Below, in pieces: positions 25,126 to 33,532 of a stretch of DNA of 64,000 nucleotides. The stretch is from JACVRW01 sp963808545 (GTDB lineage Bacteria; Actinomycetota; Thermoleophilia; Solirubrobacterales; Thermoleophilaceae): positions 124,001-188,000 of the forward strand of contig CAWEGB010000011.1 in the NCBI GenBank assembly GCA_963808545.1. Reading direction: 5' to 3'. The position numbers and the translations under genes were made by a program. Each line of letters starts with the position of its first letter. Position 1 is the stretch's first letter. A model generated the notes under the pieces. The model ran no database searches and had not been told where the DNA came from. It saw only the letters and a list, made by a program, of their open reading frames with translations.

Positions 25126-26349
25126 TCAGCGAGCCGAGCCCGCCGCGCGGCGCCGCCCGGGCACGCGCGGCTCGGCTCCTCCGTCGATCGCGTGCAGCTC
25201 CGGCTGCGACGGCCGCTCGGCGCCGCGCCGCGCCGCGCCCGGCCCGGCGGCCACGTTCAGGAGCAGGCCCATCGCGCCGAGCAGCACGATCAGGTTCGAG
25301 CTGCCGTAGGAGAGGAACGGCAGCGGCACCCCGGTGAGCGGCGCCATCCCCATCACCGCGAAGAAGTTGAGCGTGGCCTGGCAGAGGATGAGCGAGGTGA
25401 TGCCGGCGGCCAGCAGCTTGGCGTAGCGGTCCTGGGCCAGCTTGGCGGTGCGCAGCCCGGCGTAGCCGATCATCCCGTAGAGCACGATCACCGCCAGGAT
25501 CCCCACCAGGCCGAGCTCCTCGCCGATGATGGCGAGGATCATGTCGGTGTGTGCCTCGGGCAGGTAGAAGATCTTCTGCACCGACTCGCCCAGCCCGACC
25601 CCGAAGAACCCGCCCGAGCCGATGGCGGTCAGGGCCTGCACCGCCTGGAAGCCGGTGTCGCCGGCGTCGGAGAAGGGGTCGAGGAACGAGGTCAGGCGCT
25701 CGCGCCGGTAGGGCTCGACGATGGCCAGCAGCAGCGCCAGGCCGGCGAGCGTGCCGGCGATCGCGCCCAGCTTGCGGATCGGGGTGCCGGCGGCCACGAG
25801 CAGCGCGCCGATCGAGAAGCAGATGACCATTGCCGTGCCCATGTCCGGCTGCTTCATCAGCAGTGCGCAGGCCGCGCCCACCACCAGCAGCAGCGGCTTG
25901 ACCAGCCCACCGATGCTCAGGACCGAGGCCGGCCGCGCCGCCAGGACCTGGGCCGCGTACAGGATCAGCGACACCTTGAGCAGCTCCGAAGGCTGGAACT
26001 GCACCGGGCCGGCGCCCAGCCAGCGTGTCGCGCCGTTCACCGTGACCCCGAAGCCCGGGATCATCACCAGCACCGTGAGCCCGAACGCGGCCACGAGCAG
26101 CATGGGCGCGAGGCCGCGGATCACCTTCAGGCCGTGCCGGGAGGCGAAGTGCATCGCCACGAGCCCCAGCAGCCCGAGGACCACGTAGCGCTTCAGGTAG
26201 AACGAGGCGTCGCCGCTGCCCGACAGAAGCGACTCCGCCGAGCTGGCCGAGTAGACCATCACCGCTCCGCCGGCGAGCAGGCAGAGGGTGGCGGTGTAGA
26301 GGATCGAATACTCGACCGGTCGCTTGCGGGCGGCGGCGCGCTGGGCCAT
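25126..26349 (-). CDS. ftsW: Septal peptidoglycan polymerase FtsW (SEDS family)
   Basis: FtsW is a SEDS glycosyltransferase that polymerises lipid II at the septum with FtsI. The 407-residue protein has about ten membrane helices. Family motifs are NGATRWLGAGPVQFQPSELLKVSLILY near residues 104-130, KQPDMGTAMVI near 166 (with the key aspartate), GIGE-like EELGLVGIL near 277, and LTGVPLPFLSYGSSNLIVLLGAMGLLLNV near 340-368. The C-terminal cytoplasmic tail of about 40 residues is Arg/Ala/Gly-rich. ATG at 26349 lies 30 bases after the murD stop. The partner transpeptidase FtsI is encoded 7 kb upstream, beyond the inverted pair. Confidence 0.95.
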   Translation of the reverse strand: MAQRAAARKRPVEYSILYTATLCLLAGGAVMVYSASSAESLLSGSGDASFYLKRYVVLGLLGLVAMHFASRHGLKVIRGLAPMLLVAAFGLTVLVMIPGFGVTVNGATRWLGAGPVQFQPSELLKVSLILYAAQVLAARPASVLSIGGLVKPLLLVVGAACALLMKQPDMGTAMVICFSIGALLVAAGTPIRKLGAIAGTLAGLALLLAIVEPYRRERLTSFLDPFSDAGDTGFQAVQALTAIGSGGFFGVGLGESVQKIFYLPEAHTDMILAIIGEELGLVGILAVIVLYGMIGYAGLRTAKLAQDRYAKLLAAGITSLILCQATLNFFAVMGMAPLTGVPLPFLSYGSSNLIVLLGAMGLLLNVAAGPGAARRGAERPSQPELHAIDGGAEPRVPGRRRAAGSAR

Positions 26350-26379
26350 CCGGACGTTCTTCTACGCGCGAGGACGAAT

Positions 26380-27627
26380 TCATGCCCGCGGCACGAGGGC
26401 CCGAAAGCGGTCGCCGCGCTCCTCGTAATCGCGGAACTGGTCGAAGCTCGCGCAGGCGGGCGAGAGCAGCACCACCTCCCCCGGGCGAGCGGCGGCCGCG
26501 GCCGAGCGCACGGCGGTGTCGAGATCGCCCGAGCGCTCGAGCGGGACGGTGCCCGAAAGGTCGGCGGCCAGGCGGTCCGCGGCCTCGCCGATCAGGTAGC
26601 AGGCGCGGCAGTGGACACCCACCGCCTCGCGCAGGCCGGCGAAGCCGCCTCCCTTGAGGCTGCCCCCGAGAATGGCGTGAACGCCCCCCTCGAACGACTC
26701 CAGGCCGCGGCGCGCCGACGCGACGTTGGTGGCCTTCGAGTCGTTGACGAAGAGCACGCCGCCCACCGAGCCGACCTCCTCGAGCCGGTGCGGCACGCCG
26801 GCGAAGGCGCGCAACGCGGCCGCCACCGCCTCGGCGGGCACGCCCGCGGCGATGGCTGCGGCCGAGGCGCCCATGGCGTTCTCCAGGTTGTGCGGACCGC
26901 GCAGCCGGATCTCCGCGGGAGCCAGCGGCAGCTCGGCCGGGTCGCCGAACTGCACCCGCCGGGCGTGGCCCGGAAGCTCGAACCCGGCAGGGCCGACGGC
27001 CACCTGGTCGGCGCTCTGGTTCACGAACACCCTCAGCTTGGCCTCGCGGTAGGCGGCGAGCGTGCCGTGGCGGTCCAGATGGTCCTCCTCGAGGTTCAGC
27101 AGCAGCGCCGTGTCGGGGGCGAAGGCCTCGGAGTCCTCGGCCTGGAAGCTCGAGACCTCGCACACCACCGTCGAGCGGGGGTGGATCGTGCCCACCAGGG
27201 ACGACAGCGGGGTGCCCACGTTGCCGGCCACCTCCACCGGCAGCTCCGCGGCGCGCCAGATCGCGCCCAGCAGCTCGGTGGTGGTGGTCTTGCCGTTGGT
27301 GCCGGTGACGGCCACGAAGGGGTTGGGCAGCAGGCGCCAGGCCAGCTCCAGCTCGCCCAGCACGGGCAGCCCGCGCTCGCGGGCGGCCGCGATGGCCGGT
27401 GCGTCGGCGGGCACGCCCGGGCTCTTGACCACCAGCGCCGCGCGGTCCAGCAGCTCCAGCCCGTCCGACTCGAGGTGCGCGTCGACCCCCGCGGGCACGG
27501 CCGGCGTGGCGCGATCGGCCGCGAACACCGGGCCGCGACCGTGCGCCAGCAGCATGCGGGCCGCCGCGGCGCCCGAGCGGGCCAGTCCGACGACGAGATA
27601 GGGCCCTTCGGGGAGGGCCGGCCTCAC
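26380..27627 (-). CDS. murD: UDP-N-acetylmuramoyl-L-alanine-D-glutamate ligase
   Basis: MurD adds D-glutamate to UDP-MurNAc-L-Ala. The 415-residue protein has the substrate-binding start YLVVGLARSGAAAARML near residue 12-28, the ATP loop AVTGTNGKTTTTELLG near 105-120, NLEEDHLDRHGTLAAYREAK near 182-201, GPHNLENAMGASAAA near 245 and FVNDSKATNVASARRGLES near 293. GTG at 27627 overlaps the mraY stop as GTGA, and the murD sequence begins RPALPEGPYLVVG. Longer readings upstream lie within mraY. Intact. Confidence 0.95.
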   Translation of the reverse strand: MRPALPEGPYLVVGLARSGAAAARMLLAHGRGPVFAADRATPAVPAGVDAHLESDGLELLDRAALVVKSPGVPADAPAIAAARERGLPVLGELELAWRLLPNPFVAVTGTNGKTTTTELLGAIWRAAELPVEVAGNVGTPLSSLVGTIHPRSTVVCEVSSFQAEDSEAFAPDTALLLNLEEDHLDRHGTLAAYREAKLRVFVNQSADQVAVGPAGFELPGHARRVQFGDPAELPLAPAEIRLRGPHNLENAMGASAAAIAAGVPAEAVAAALRAFAGVPHRLEEVGSVGGVLFVNDSKATNVASARRGLESFEGGVHAILGGSLKGGGFAGLREAVGVHCRACYLIGEAADRLAADLSGTVPLERSGDLDTAVRSAAAAARPGEVVLLSPACASFDQFRDYEERGDRFRALVPRA

Positions 27628-28595
27628 GTGATCGAGGCCTGATAGAGCGTGAAGCCGATCGCGGCGCAGATGGCCGCGACGATCCAGAAGCGGAGAATGA
27701 TCTTGGTCTCCGACCAGCCCAGCAGCTCGAAGTGGTGATGGATCGGCGCCATCAGGAACACCCGCCGGCGAAAGCGCTGGAACGAGAACACCTGGATCGC
27801 CACCGACAGTGCCTCGATCACGAAGATCCCGCCGATCAGGATCAGCAGGATCTCCGTCTTGGTCATCACCGCGAGGCCGGCGATGGCGCCGCCGAGGCCC
27901 AGGGAGCCCGTGTCGCCCATGAACACCGAAGCGGGGAACGAGTTGAACCACAGGAAACCCACGCTCGCCCCCACCAGGCAGGCGCTGAGCAGGGCCAGGT
28001 CCTCCTCGCCGGCCGTGATGAACGTCATGGCGGTGAAGGCCAGGAAGACGATGGCCGAGCAGCCGGCGGCCAGGCCGTCGAGCCCGTCGGTGAGATTCAC
28101 GCCGTTGGTGGCGCCCGCGAGCACGAGGAAGATCAGCACGGGGTAGGCCAGGCCCAGGTTGATCGAGGCATCGATCACGCGCAGGTCGAGCGTCTCCGGC
28201 TGTTTGACGTACTCGGTGGCAGCGATCCAGAGGGCGACCGCCGTGAGCGCCTGCACGGCCAGCTTGGTCCTGCCCGAGACACCGAGCGAGCGGCGCTTGC
28301 GCAGCTTGATCACGTCGTCGGCGAAGCCGAGCGCCGCCATGGCCAGCGCCGTGAGCAGCACCGCCACGCTCGTGGCGTCGTACTCGGAGAGGATCAGGAA
28401 CGGCACGCATACCGCGAGCAGCACCGCCAGCCCGCCCATCGTGGGCGTGCCCGCCTTGCCGTGGTGGCCCGCCGGCCCCTCCTCGCGGATCTGCTGGCCG
28501 AACTCCTTGAGGCGCAGGTACTCGATGAAGCGCGGGCCCAGGAACATGCAGATGAGCAGGGAGGCGGAGCCCCCGATGACGATCTCGCCGAGCAA
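27624..28595 (-). CDS. mraY: Phospho-N-acetylmuramoyl-pentapeptide-transferase
   Basis: MraY moves phospho-MurNAc-pentapeptide from UDP to undecaprenyl phosphate, giving lipid I. The 323-residue membrane protein has about ten helices. Catalytic motifs are KAGTPTMGGLAVL near residue 47, ALGFADDVIKLRKRRSLGVSGRTKLAVQ near 88-115 (the DD pair), NGVNLTDGLDGLAAG near 163-177, FMGDTGSLGLGGAIAGLA near 225, and MAPIHHHFELLGWSETKII near 281. The start is TTG at 28595, one base after the murF TAA; no other start fits the N-terminal helix. Confidence 0.96.
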   Translation of the reverse strand: MLGEIVIGGSASLLICMFLGPRFIEYLRLKEFGQQIREEGPAGHHGKAGTPTMGGLAVLLAVCVPFLILSEYDATSVAVLLTALAMAALGFADDVIKLRKRRSLGVSGRTKLAVQALTAVALWIAATEYVKQPETLDLRVIDASINLGLAYPVLIFLVLAGATNGVNLTDGLDGLAAGCSAIVFLAFTAMTFITAGEEDLALLSACLVGASVGFLWFNSFPASVFMGDTGSLGLGGAIAGLAVMTKTEILLILIGGIFVIEALSVAIQVFSFQRFRRRVFLMAPIHHHFELLGWSETKIILRFWIVAAICAAIGFTLYQASIT

Positions 28596-28596
28596 C

Positions 28597-29949
28597 TTAA
28601 GCGAGCACCCGCTCCAGCCCGACCGAGCGCGAGCCCTTGACGAGCACGCGGTCGCCGGGGCGGGCCATCTCCGCGAGCAGGGCGGCCGCCTCCTCCGGCG
28701 AGCCCACCGCGTGGGACTCCCCGGTGAAGCCCTCCAGGTAGCCGAGGGCCGGCGGTCCCACGGGAACGAGCACGTCGATGCCGAGCCGCTCGGCCTGCTC
28801 GCCCACCTCGCGGTGGAAGCGGTCAGAGTCCTCGCCCAGCTCCGCCATGGTCCCGAGCACGGCTATGCGCCGCTCGGCAGGGGTCTGGGAGAGGTGGTCG
28901 AGGGCCGCCGACATCGACATCGGGTTGGCGTTGTAGCAGTCGTTGACCACGGTCACCCCGCCGGGGAGCTCCACGATCTCGCCCCGCAGCGACGAGAAGC
29001 GGACGTCCACGAGGCCTCCGGCGCGGACGCCGAGCGCGCCGGCGGCGGCCACCGCGGCCAGCGTGTTGAGCAGGTTGTGGGGCTCCGAGTAGGGCAGGTC
29101 GAGCTCCACGGTGGTGCCGCGCGCCTCGATCTCGGCCCGGCCGGCGTCCATCGAGAGCAGCTGCACCTGACCGCCGGGGCCGAACGTCCAGGTGTCGAGA
29201 TCGTCGCGCAGGTGGGCGTCGAGCAGTGGCTCGCTCACGGGCACCACGCAGGCCGCACCGGCGGGCAGATCGCGGATCAGCTCGGCCTTGGCCGCCGCCA
29301 CCGCCTCGACGGTCCCGAGCAGCTCGAGGTGAACTGGTCCCACGTTGACGATCACCCCGACGTCGGGCTCGGCGATCTCGGCCAGCTCGGCGATCTGGCC
29401 GGCGCCCCGCATGGCCATCTCGAGCACCAGCACCTCGGTGCCGCGACCCGCTTCGAGGATGGTCAGCGGGACCCCGATCTCGGTGTTGAAGTTCTCGCGG
29501 CTGGCGTGCGTGACCGCGCGCCGAGCCAGTAGCGCGGCCAGTATGTCCTTGGTGGACGTCTTGCCGGTGGAGCCCGTGATGCCGGCCGTCCGGCAGCCGA
29601 GCTCGCGCCGCCAGGCGGTGGCCAGCCGCTGCAGCCCCAGCAGGGGGTCGTCGGCCACGATCACCACGGCCGAGGCGCACGCGGAGTCGCCCAGCGCCCC
29701 CTCCACCGCCGCGAGCGTGGCCTCGCGGTGGGCGGGCCCGACGATCGCGCCCCAGGCTCCGGCCTCGAGCGCTCTCGCCGCGTAGGCGCCACCGTCGGCC
29801 TCGGCGCCCGGCAGCCCCACGAACAGGTCTCCGGCCTCGACGGCGCGCGAGTCGATCGTCGCCCGCTCGGGGCCCGCGCGCTCCGGGGCTCCCGCCGCCA
29901 GCTCGCCGCCGGCGGCCGCCGCTATCCGCGCCGCGCTGAGGTCGATCAC
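28597..29949 (-). CDS. murF: UDP-N-acetylmuramoyl-tripeptide-D-alanyl-D-alanine ligase
   Basis: MurF adds D-Ala-D-Ala, completing the UDP-MurNAc-pentapeptide. The 450-residue ligase has the N-terminal uridine-binding fold (TIDSRAVEAGDLFVGLPGAEADGGAYAARALEAGA near residues 31-64), the ATP loop GITGSTGKTSTKDILAALL near 124-142, ENFNTEIGVPLTIL near 157-170, GRVEPHNLL-like YSEPHNLLNTLAAVAAA near 283-299, and VVNDCYNANPMSMSAAL near 337. GTG at 29949 overlaps the murE stop as GTGA. The protein is close to the usual length. Confidence 0.95.
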   Translation of the reverse strand: MIDLSAARIAAAAGGELAAGAPERAGPERATIDSRAVEAGDLFVGLPGAEADGGAYAARALEAGAWGAIVGPAHREATLAAVEGALGDSACASAVVIVADDPLLGLQRLATAWRRELGCRTAGITGSTGKTSTKDILAALLARRAVTHASRENFNTEIGVPLTILEAGRGTEVLVLEMAMRGAGQIAELAEIAEPDVGVIVNVGPVHLELLGTVEAVAAAKAELIRDLPAGAACVVPVSEPLLDAHLRDDLDTWTFGPGGQVQLLSMDAGRAEIEARGTTVELDLPYSEPHNLLNTLAAVAAAGALGVRAGGLVDVRFSSLRGEIVELPGGVTVVNDCYNANPMSMSAALDHLSQTPAERRIAVLGTMAELGEDSDRFHREVGEQAERLGIDVLVPVGPPALGYLEGFTGESHAVGSPEEAAALLAEMARPGDRVLVKGSRSVGLERVLA

Positions 29950-31355
29950 GTCCGCGCTCCCAGGCCCGCGCGGATGGCCTCCCGGGCCACCGTCACGTCG
30001 TCGAAGGGCTCCTTGCGCCCGTCCTCGAACTCCTGTCCCTGCTCGTGGCCCTTGCCGGCGATCACGACCACGTCGCCCGGACCGGCCTGCTCGACCGCGC
30101 GGGCGATGGCCCGCCGGCGATCCGGCTCCCGCACGGCCTCGCTCCCCGCGCCGCGCATGATCTCGTCGATGATCGCCTCCGGGTCCTCGCTGCGCGGGTT
30201 GTCGGAGGTCACCAGCACACGGTCGGCCAGCCGGCGCGCCGCGTCGCCCATCAGCGGGCGCTTGCCGCGGTCGCGGTCGCCGCCCGCCCCGAACACCACA
30301 TGAACGCGTCCGCGGGTGACCTCGCGGGCGGCGCGGAGCACGTTCTCCAAGGAGTCGGGCGTATGGGCGTAGTCCACGAGCACTCCGAAGTCCTGGCCCT
30401 CGTCCACCGGCTCGAAGCGCCCGGGCACCCGGTCAAAGCCGTCCAGCGAGATCTCGTCCACGCCGAGCGAGCGCACCGCCGCCACGGCGCCGAGCACGTT
30501 CTGGACGTTGAACAGGCCCGGAAGCGGGGAGTCCACCGCCAGCTCGCCGGTGGGCGTGTCGACGGTGAAGCGCGAGCCCATCAGGTCGAACTCCACGCCG
30601 CGCGCGCGGAAGTCGGCGTCGCGCTCGATGGCGAAGGTCAGGCAGTCGACCTCGGCCGCGATCCGCCGCCCGTAGGGGTCGTCCACGTTGACCACGGCGG
30701 TCCCCGGTTCGTCGAACAGCCGGCGCTTGGCCGCGAAGTAGGCCTCCATCGACTCGTGGAAGTCGAGGTGGTCCTGGGTGAGGTTGGTGAAGACCTTTAC
30801 CGCGTAGCGGATCCCGCCCACCCGCCCGAGCTGGAGCGCGTGCGAGGAGACCTCCATCGCGCAGGCCCGGTCGCCGCCGTCGACCATGCGCCGGAAGGTG
30901 TGCTGGAGGTCGATGGCCTCGGGCGTGGTGCGCACCACCTCCTCCTCGGTGCCCCCCACCACGCGCTTGACCGTTCCCAGCAGGCCGCACTGGCGCCCCG
31001 CGGCCTCCATCAGGTGCCGTACGAGATAGGCGGTGGTGGTCTTGCCGTTGGTGCCGGTGATTCCGGTGAGCTCGAGCTGGGCGGTGGGATCACCGTAGAA
31101 GCGCGCCGCGGCCGGGCCCATGGCGGCGCGAACGTCGTCGACCACGATCTCCGGCACGCCCAGTCCGAGCGGGCGCTGGCACACCAGCGCCACCGCCCCG
31201 CGAGCCACCGCATCGGCGGCGAATTCGTGACCGTCCACGCGAAAGCCGGGCACGCAGAAAAAGAGCGCCCCCGGGGTGACGCTCTGGCTCGAGTAGGCGA
31301 GTCCCGAGATCTCGATCCCAGGCGCCCCATTTCCCATCAGGTCCCGCAGGGTCAT
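29946..31355 (-). CDS. murE: UDP-MurNAc-L-Ala-D-Glu-meso-diaminopimelate ligase
   Basis: MurE adds the third residue of the peptidoglycan stem. The 469-residue protein has the ATP loop GITGTNGKTTTAYLVRHL near residue 94-111, VRTTPEAIDLQ near 141, EVSSHALQLGRV near 170, the carbamylated-lysine region SMEAYFAAKRRLFDE near 200, and VLVDYAHTPDSLENVL near 323. The specificity loop reads DNPRSEDP near residue 390; DNPR is diagnostic for meso-diaminopimelate rather than lysine. ATG at 31355 follows only 54 bases after the divergent GAF gene. It begins the murE-to-ftsZ half of the dcw cluster and must be transcribed from that short gap. Confidence 0.96.
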   Translation of the reverse strand: MTLRDLMGNGAPGIEISGLAYSSQSVTPGALFFCVPGFRVDGHEFAADAVARGAVALVCQRPLGLGVPEIVVDDVRAAMGPAAARFYGDPTAQLELTGITGTNGKTTTAYLVRHLMEAAGRQCGLLGTVKRVVGGTEEEVVRTTPEAIDLQHTFRRMVDGGDRACAMEVSSHALQLGRVGGIRYAVKVFTNLTQDHLDFHESMEAYFAAKRRLFDEPGTAVVNVDDPYGRRIAAEVDCLTFAIERDADFRARGVEFDLMGSRFTVDTPTGELAVDSPLPGLFNVQNVLGAVAAVRSLGVDEISLDGFDRVPGRFEPVDEGQDFGVLVDYAHTPDSLENVLRAAREVTRGRVHVVFGAGGDRDRGKRPLMGDAARRLADRVLVTSDNPRSEDPEAIIDEIMRGAGSEAVREPDRRRAIARAVEQAGPGDVVVIAGKGHEQGQEFEDGRKEPFDDVTVAREAIRAGLGART

Positions 31356-31409
31356 GGTGCGCCCGCAGGATAACGACGAGTTCCGTCGCCTCAGACTCAG
31401 TTTTTCCCC

Positions 31410-32387
31410 GTGGTGGCCGATACACACCGCGTGAGCGGGAACGTGCTCAGCGCGCTCGCGCGACTGGCAGAACGCCGGTTCTCGAGCTTCTCAGAGGCTG
31501 CCGATGCCGTCCTCGACCTGCTCGAGGCCGAGCTTCCGCCCGGCTCCGTGCTGCTCGGGCAGGTGGATCGCGAGGAGCCCGAGCTGCGCGTGATCGACGT
31601 GCGCGGTGAGGCAGCGTCGGTGATCCACCCCGGCTCGACCCTGCCGCTGGCCACGTCGAACGGCAACGGCCACGGGTTGCTCGACCCCGCCACGCTGGGC
31701 GCCCTGTCCGTGCGCTCCTACCTGGCCCTCCCGCTCGAGACCGGCGCCGGAGGCGGCGCCATCACCCTGTGCGCGCTGGCGCCGGGGACCGACATCTTCA
31801 ACCGCAGCCACCTGGAGCTCCTGGCCGTGGCCGGCCGCCTGCTGACCTACGAGTGGGAGACCGTCAAATGGCGGGCCGACCTGCGCCGCCTCAACGAGCG
31901 GCTGCGCGACCCCGCTCGCACCGATCCGCTCACCGGGCTGCTCAACCCGGCGGCCTTCGCCGAGGCGGGCGAGCGCGAATGGCGCCTGGCGGAGAGCGGC
32001 TCCACCGAGTCCTATCTGCTGGCCTGCCGGCTGGTGAACCTCGCCGAGGTCACCGAGCGTCACGGCTCGGGCGTGGCCGAGCTGCTGCTGCGCGACTGCG
32101 CCGACGTGCTCGAGTCGGCCATCCGCCGTGCCGACCACGCCGGGCGGCTGTCCGACGACCTCGTCGGCGCCGTGCTCGTGGGCTGCAAGGGACGCCAGGG
32201 AGCCGAGGCCTTCTTCGAGCGCTTCCAGCAGGGACTCGACCGGGTGACCGGTGAACGCCCGGCGAAGCTCGAGCTCGCCTACGCGGCGCTGGCGCTCGGC
32301 AAGGCCGAGAGCCCGGAGGCGGCACTGAAGAACGTGATCGAGTCGGCGCGCACCGCCCAGGTCGCGCTCGCAGAAGGGGCGCTGTGA
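31410..32387 (+). CDS. GAF-like protein with degenerate GGDEF domain, inserted in dcw cluster
   Basis: This 325-residue soluble protein runs against the surrounding dcw genes. Residues about 15-150 look like a GAF sensor domain (LARLAERRFSSFSEAADAVLDLLEAELPPGSVLLGQ). From about 165 the line RTDPLTGLLNPAAFAEAGEREW matches the start of a diguanylate cyclase (GGDEF) domain, but where GGDEF should stand the protein reads HAGRLSDDLVGAVLVG, so the catalytic motif is lost. It is therefore unlikely to make c-di-GMP and may bind a nucleotide or act as a scaffold. The start is GTG at 31410 or GTG at 31431. Its end overlaps the next gene as GTGA, so the pair is coupled. The role is unknown. Confidence 0.8.
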   Translation: MVADTHRVSGNVLSALARLAERRFSSFSEAADAVLDLLEAELPPGSVLLGQVDREEPELRVIDVRGEAASVIHPGSTLPLATSNGNGHGLLDPATLGALSVRSYLALPLETGAGGGAITLCALAPGTDIFNRSHLELLAVAGRLLTYEWETVKWRADLRRLNERLRDPARTDPLTGLLNPAAFAEAGEREWRLAESGSTESYLLACRLVNLAEVTERHGSGVAELLLRDCADVLESAIRRADHAGRLSDDLVGAVLVGCKGRQGAEAFFERFQQGLDRVTGERPAKLELAYAALALGKAESPEAALKNVIESARTAQVALAEGAL

Positions 32388-33529
32388 GCACGAAGCAGGC
32401 CAAGCCCGACGCGGCCCCCGAGGGCGTCGTCGCCCCCTCGGAGCCCGGCGGAAGCTCGGGATTCCTCAGCGACGTGATCGTCGAGCTCGGCTTCGCCGCG
32501 CGCGACACGGTGGAGAAGGCCGTGCGGGCGGCGCGCAGCCCGGGCACCACCGTGGCGCGCGTGCTCGTGGAGTCGGGCGCGGTGACCGAGGAGCAGCTCG
32601 CGCACGCCACCGCTGAGCGCTATGGAATCGCCTACGTCGACCTCGGCAGCTTCGCCGTGGAGGCCAGGGCGGCCAATCTGATCAAGCCGTCGGCGGCCAA
32701 GCGCTACCAGGCGGTGCCGGTGGGCTTCATGGGCGGCGGGCTGCTCGTGGCCATGGCCGATCCGGCGGACGCCCTCGGCGTGAACGACATCGCCGTGATG
32801 ACCAAGATGGACGTCAAGCCCGCGGTGGCCTCGAGGCCGGCGCTCGAGGCGCTGCTCGAGTCGCTCCCGCTCCACGAGGACCGCCGCAGGGACGACCGTG
32901 ACGAGCGCGAGACGCCCGACGAGGCGGCCTCGGAGCCCGACGTCTCGACCTCTTCGGCCGTGTTCTGGCAGGCCGGCGACGAGGGGGACGACGGCGTCCG
33001 GGAGGAGCTGCCCCCGGAGACCGAGGAGCTCGAGCGCCTGCGCGAGCGACTGACGGCCACCGAAGCTGAGCTCGACCAGGCCCAGGCCCGCGCGCGCGAC
33101 GCCGAGCTGGCCGCCGAGAAGGCCGGTTCGCTCGAGAAGGAGCTGAGCTCGGTCAAGACGGAACTCGATCGCGCGCGCGCCGACGTGGACGTGCGGACGG
33201 AGGAGCTCGACACGCTGCGCGAGCGGCTGACGGGCGCCGAGACCGAGCTCGTCCACGCTCGGGCCCAGCTGGAGGACGCCGAGCGCAACTCCCGCGAAGC
33301 AGCGGAGCGCCTGGAGGAGCTGACCGACGCCGACCGCCGGGCCGAGCAGGCGCGCCAGGCGCTGGCGGAGATGCGCGAGGAGTCCGAGCGCGAGCGCGAG
33401 CAGTTCGCCATGGCCGAGCGCGATGTCAGGGCCCGGCTGGAGGAGTCCGAGGCGCGCCGTTCGGATCTGGAGCAGGCGCAGCAGAGCATGCGCACCGCCC
33501 TGCGCTCGCTTGCCGACCCCGGTGCCTGA
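32384..33529 (+). CDS. MshEN (GspE N-terminal) domain protein with long coiled coil
   Basis: This 381-residue protein has a disordered start, then an MshEN/T2SSE-N fold at about residues 27-165 (FLSDVIVELGFAARDTVEKAV, then VLVESGAVTEEQLAHATAERYGIAYVDL), an acidic linker, and a coiled coil at about 205-375 with continuous Glu/Leu/Arg heptads. No ATPase domain follows, so it is not a secretion ATPase. In MshE this domain binds c-di-GMP through two RLG-type motifs; here the equivalent sites read FLS and TVA, so binding is doubtful. Translation starts at GTG 32384, overlapping the GAF gene. It ends three bases before the convergent ftsI stop. Role unknown, but location and coiled coil suggest a division or polarity scaffold. 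Confidence 0.8.
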   Translation: MSTKQAKPDAAPEGVVAPSEPGGSSGFLSDVIVELGFAARDTVEKAVRAARSPGTTVARVLVESGAVTEEQLAHATAERYGIAYVDLGSFAVEARAANLIKPSAAKRYQAVPVGFMGGGLLVAMADPADALGVNDIAVMTKMDVKPAVASRPALEALLESLPLHEDRRRDDRDERETPDEAASEPDVSTSSAVFWQAGDEGDDGVREELPPETEELERLRERLTATEAELDQAQARARDAELAAEKAGSLEKELSSVKTELDRARADVDVRTEELDTLRERLTGAETELVHARAQLEDAERNSREAAERLEELTDADRRAEQARQALAEMREESEREREQFAMAERDVRARLEESEARRSDLEQAQQSMRTALRSLADPGA

Positions 33530-33532
33530 GCG

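Noticed and set aside
25009..27642. Plus-strand open frame of 877 codons opposite ftsW and murD
   Set aside because: It is a mirror frame of two intact essential genes with low-complexity translation; no start signal or family similarity.
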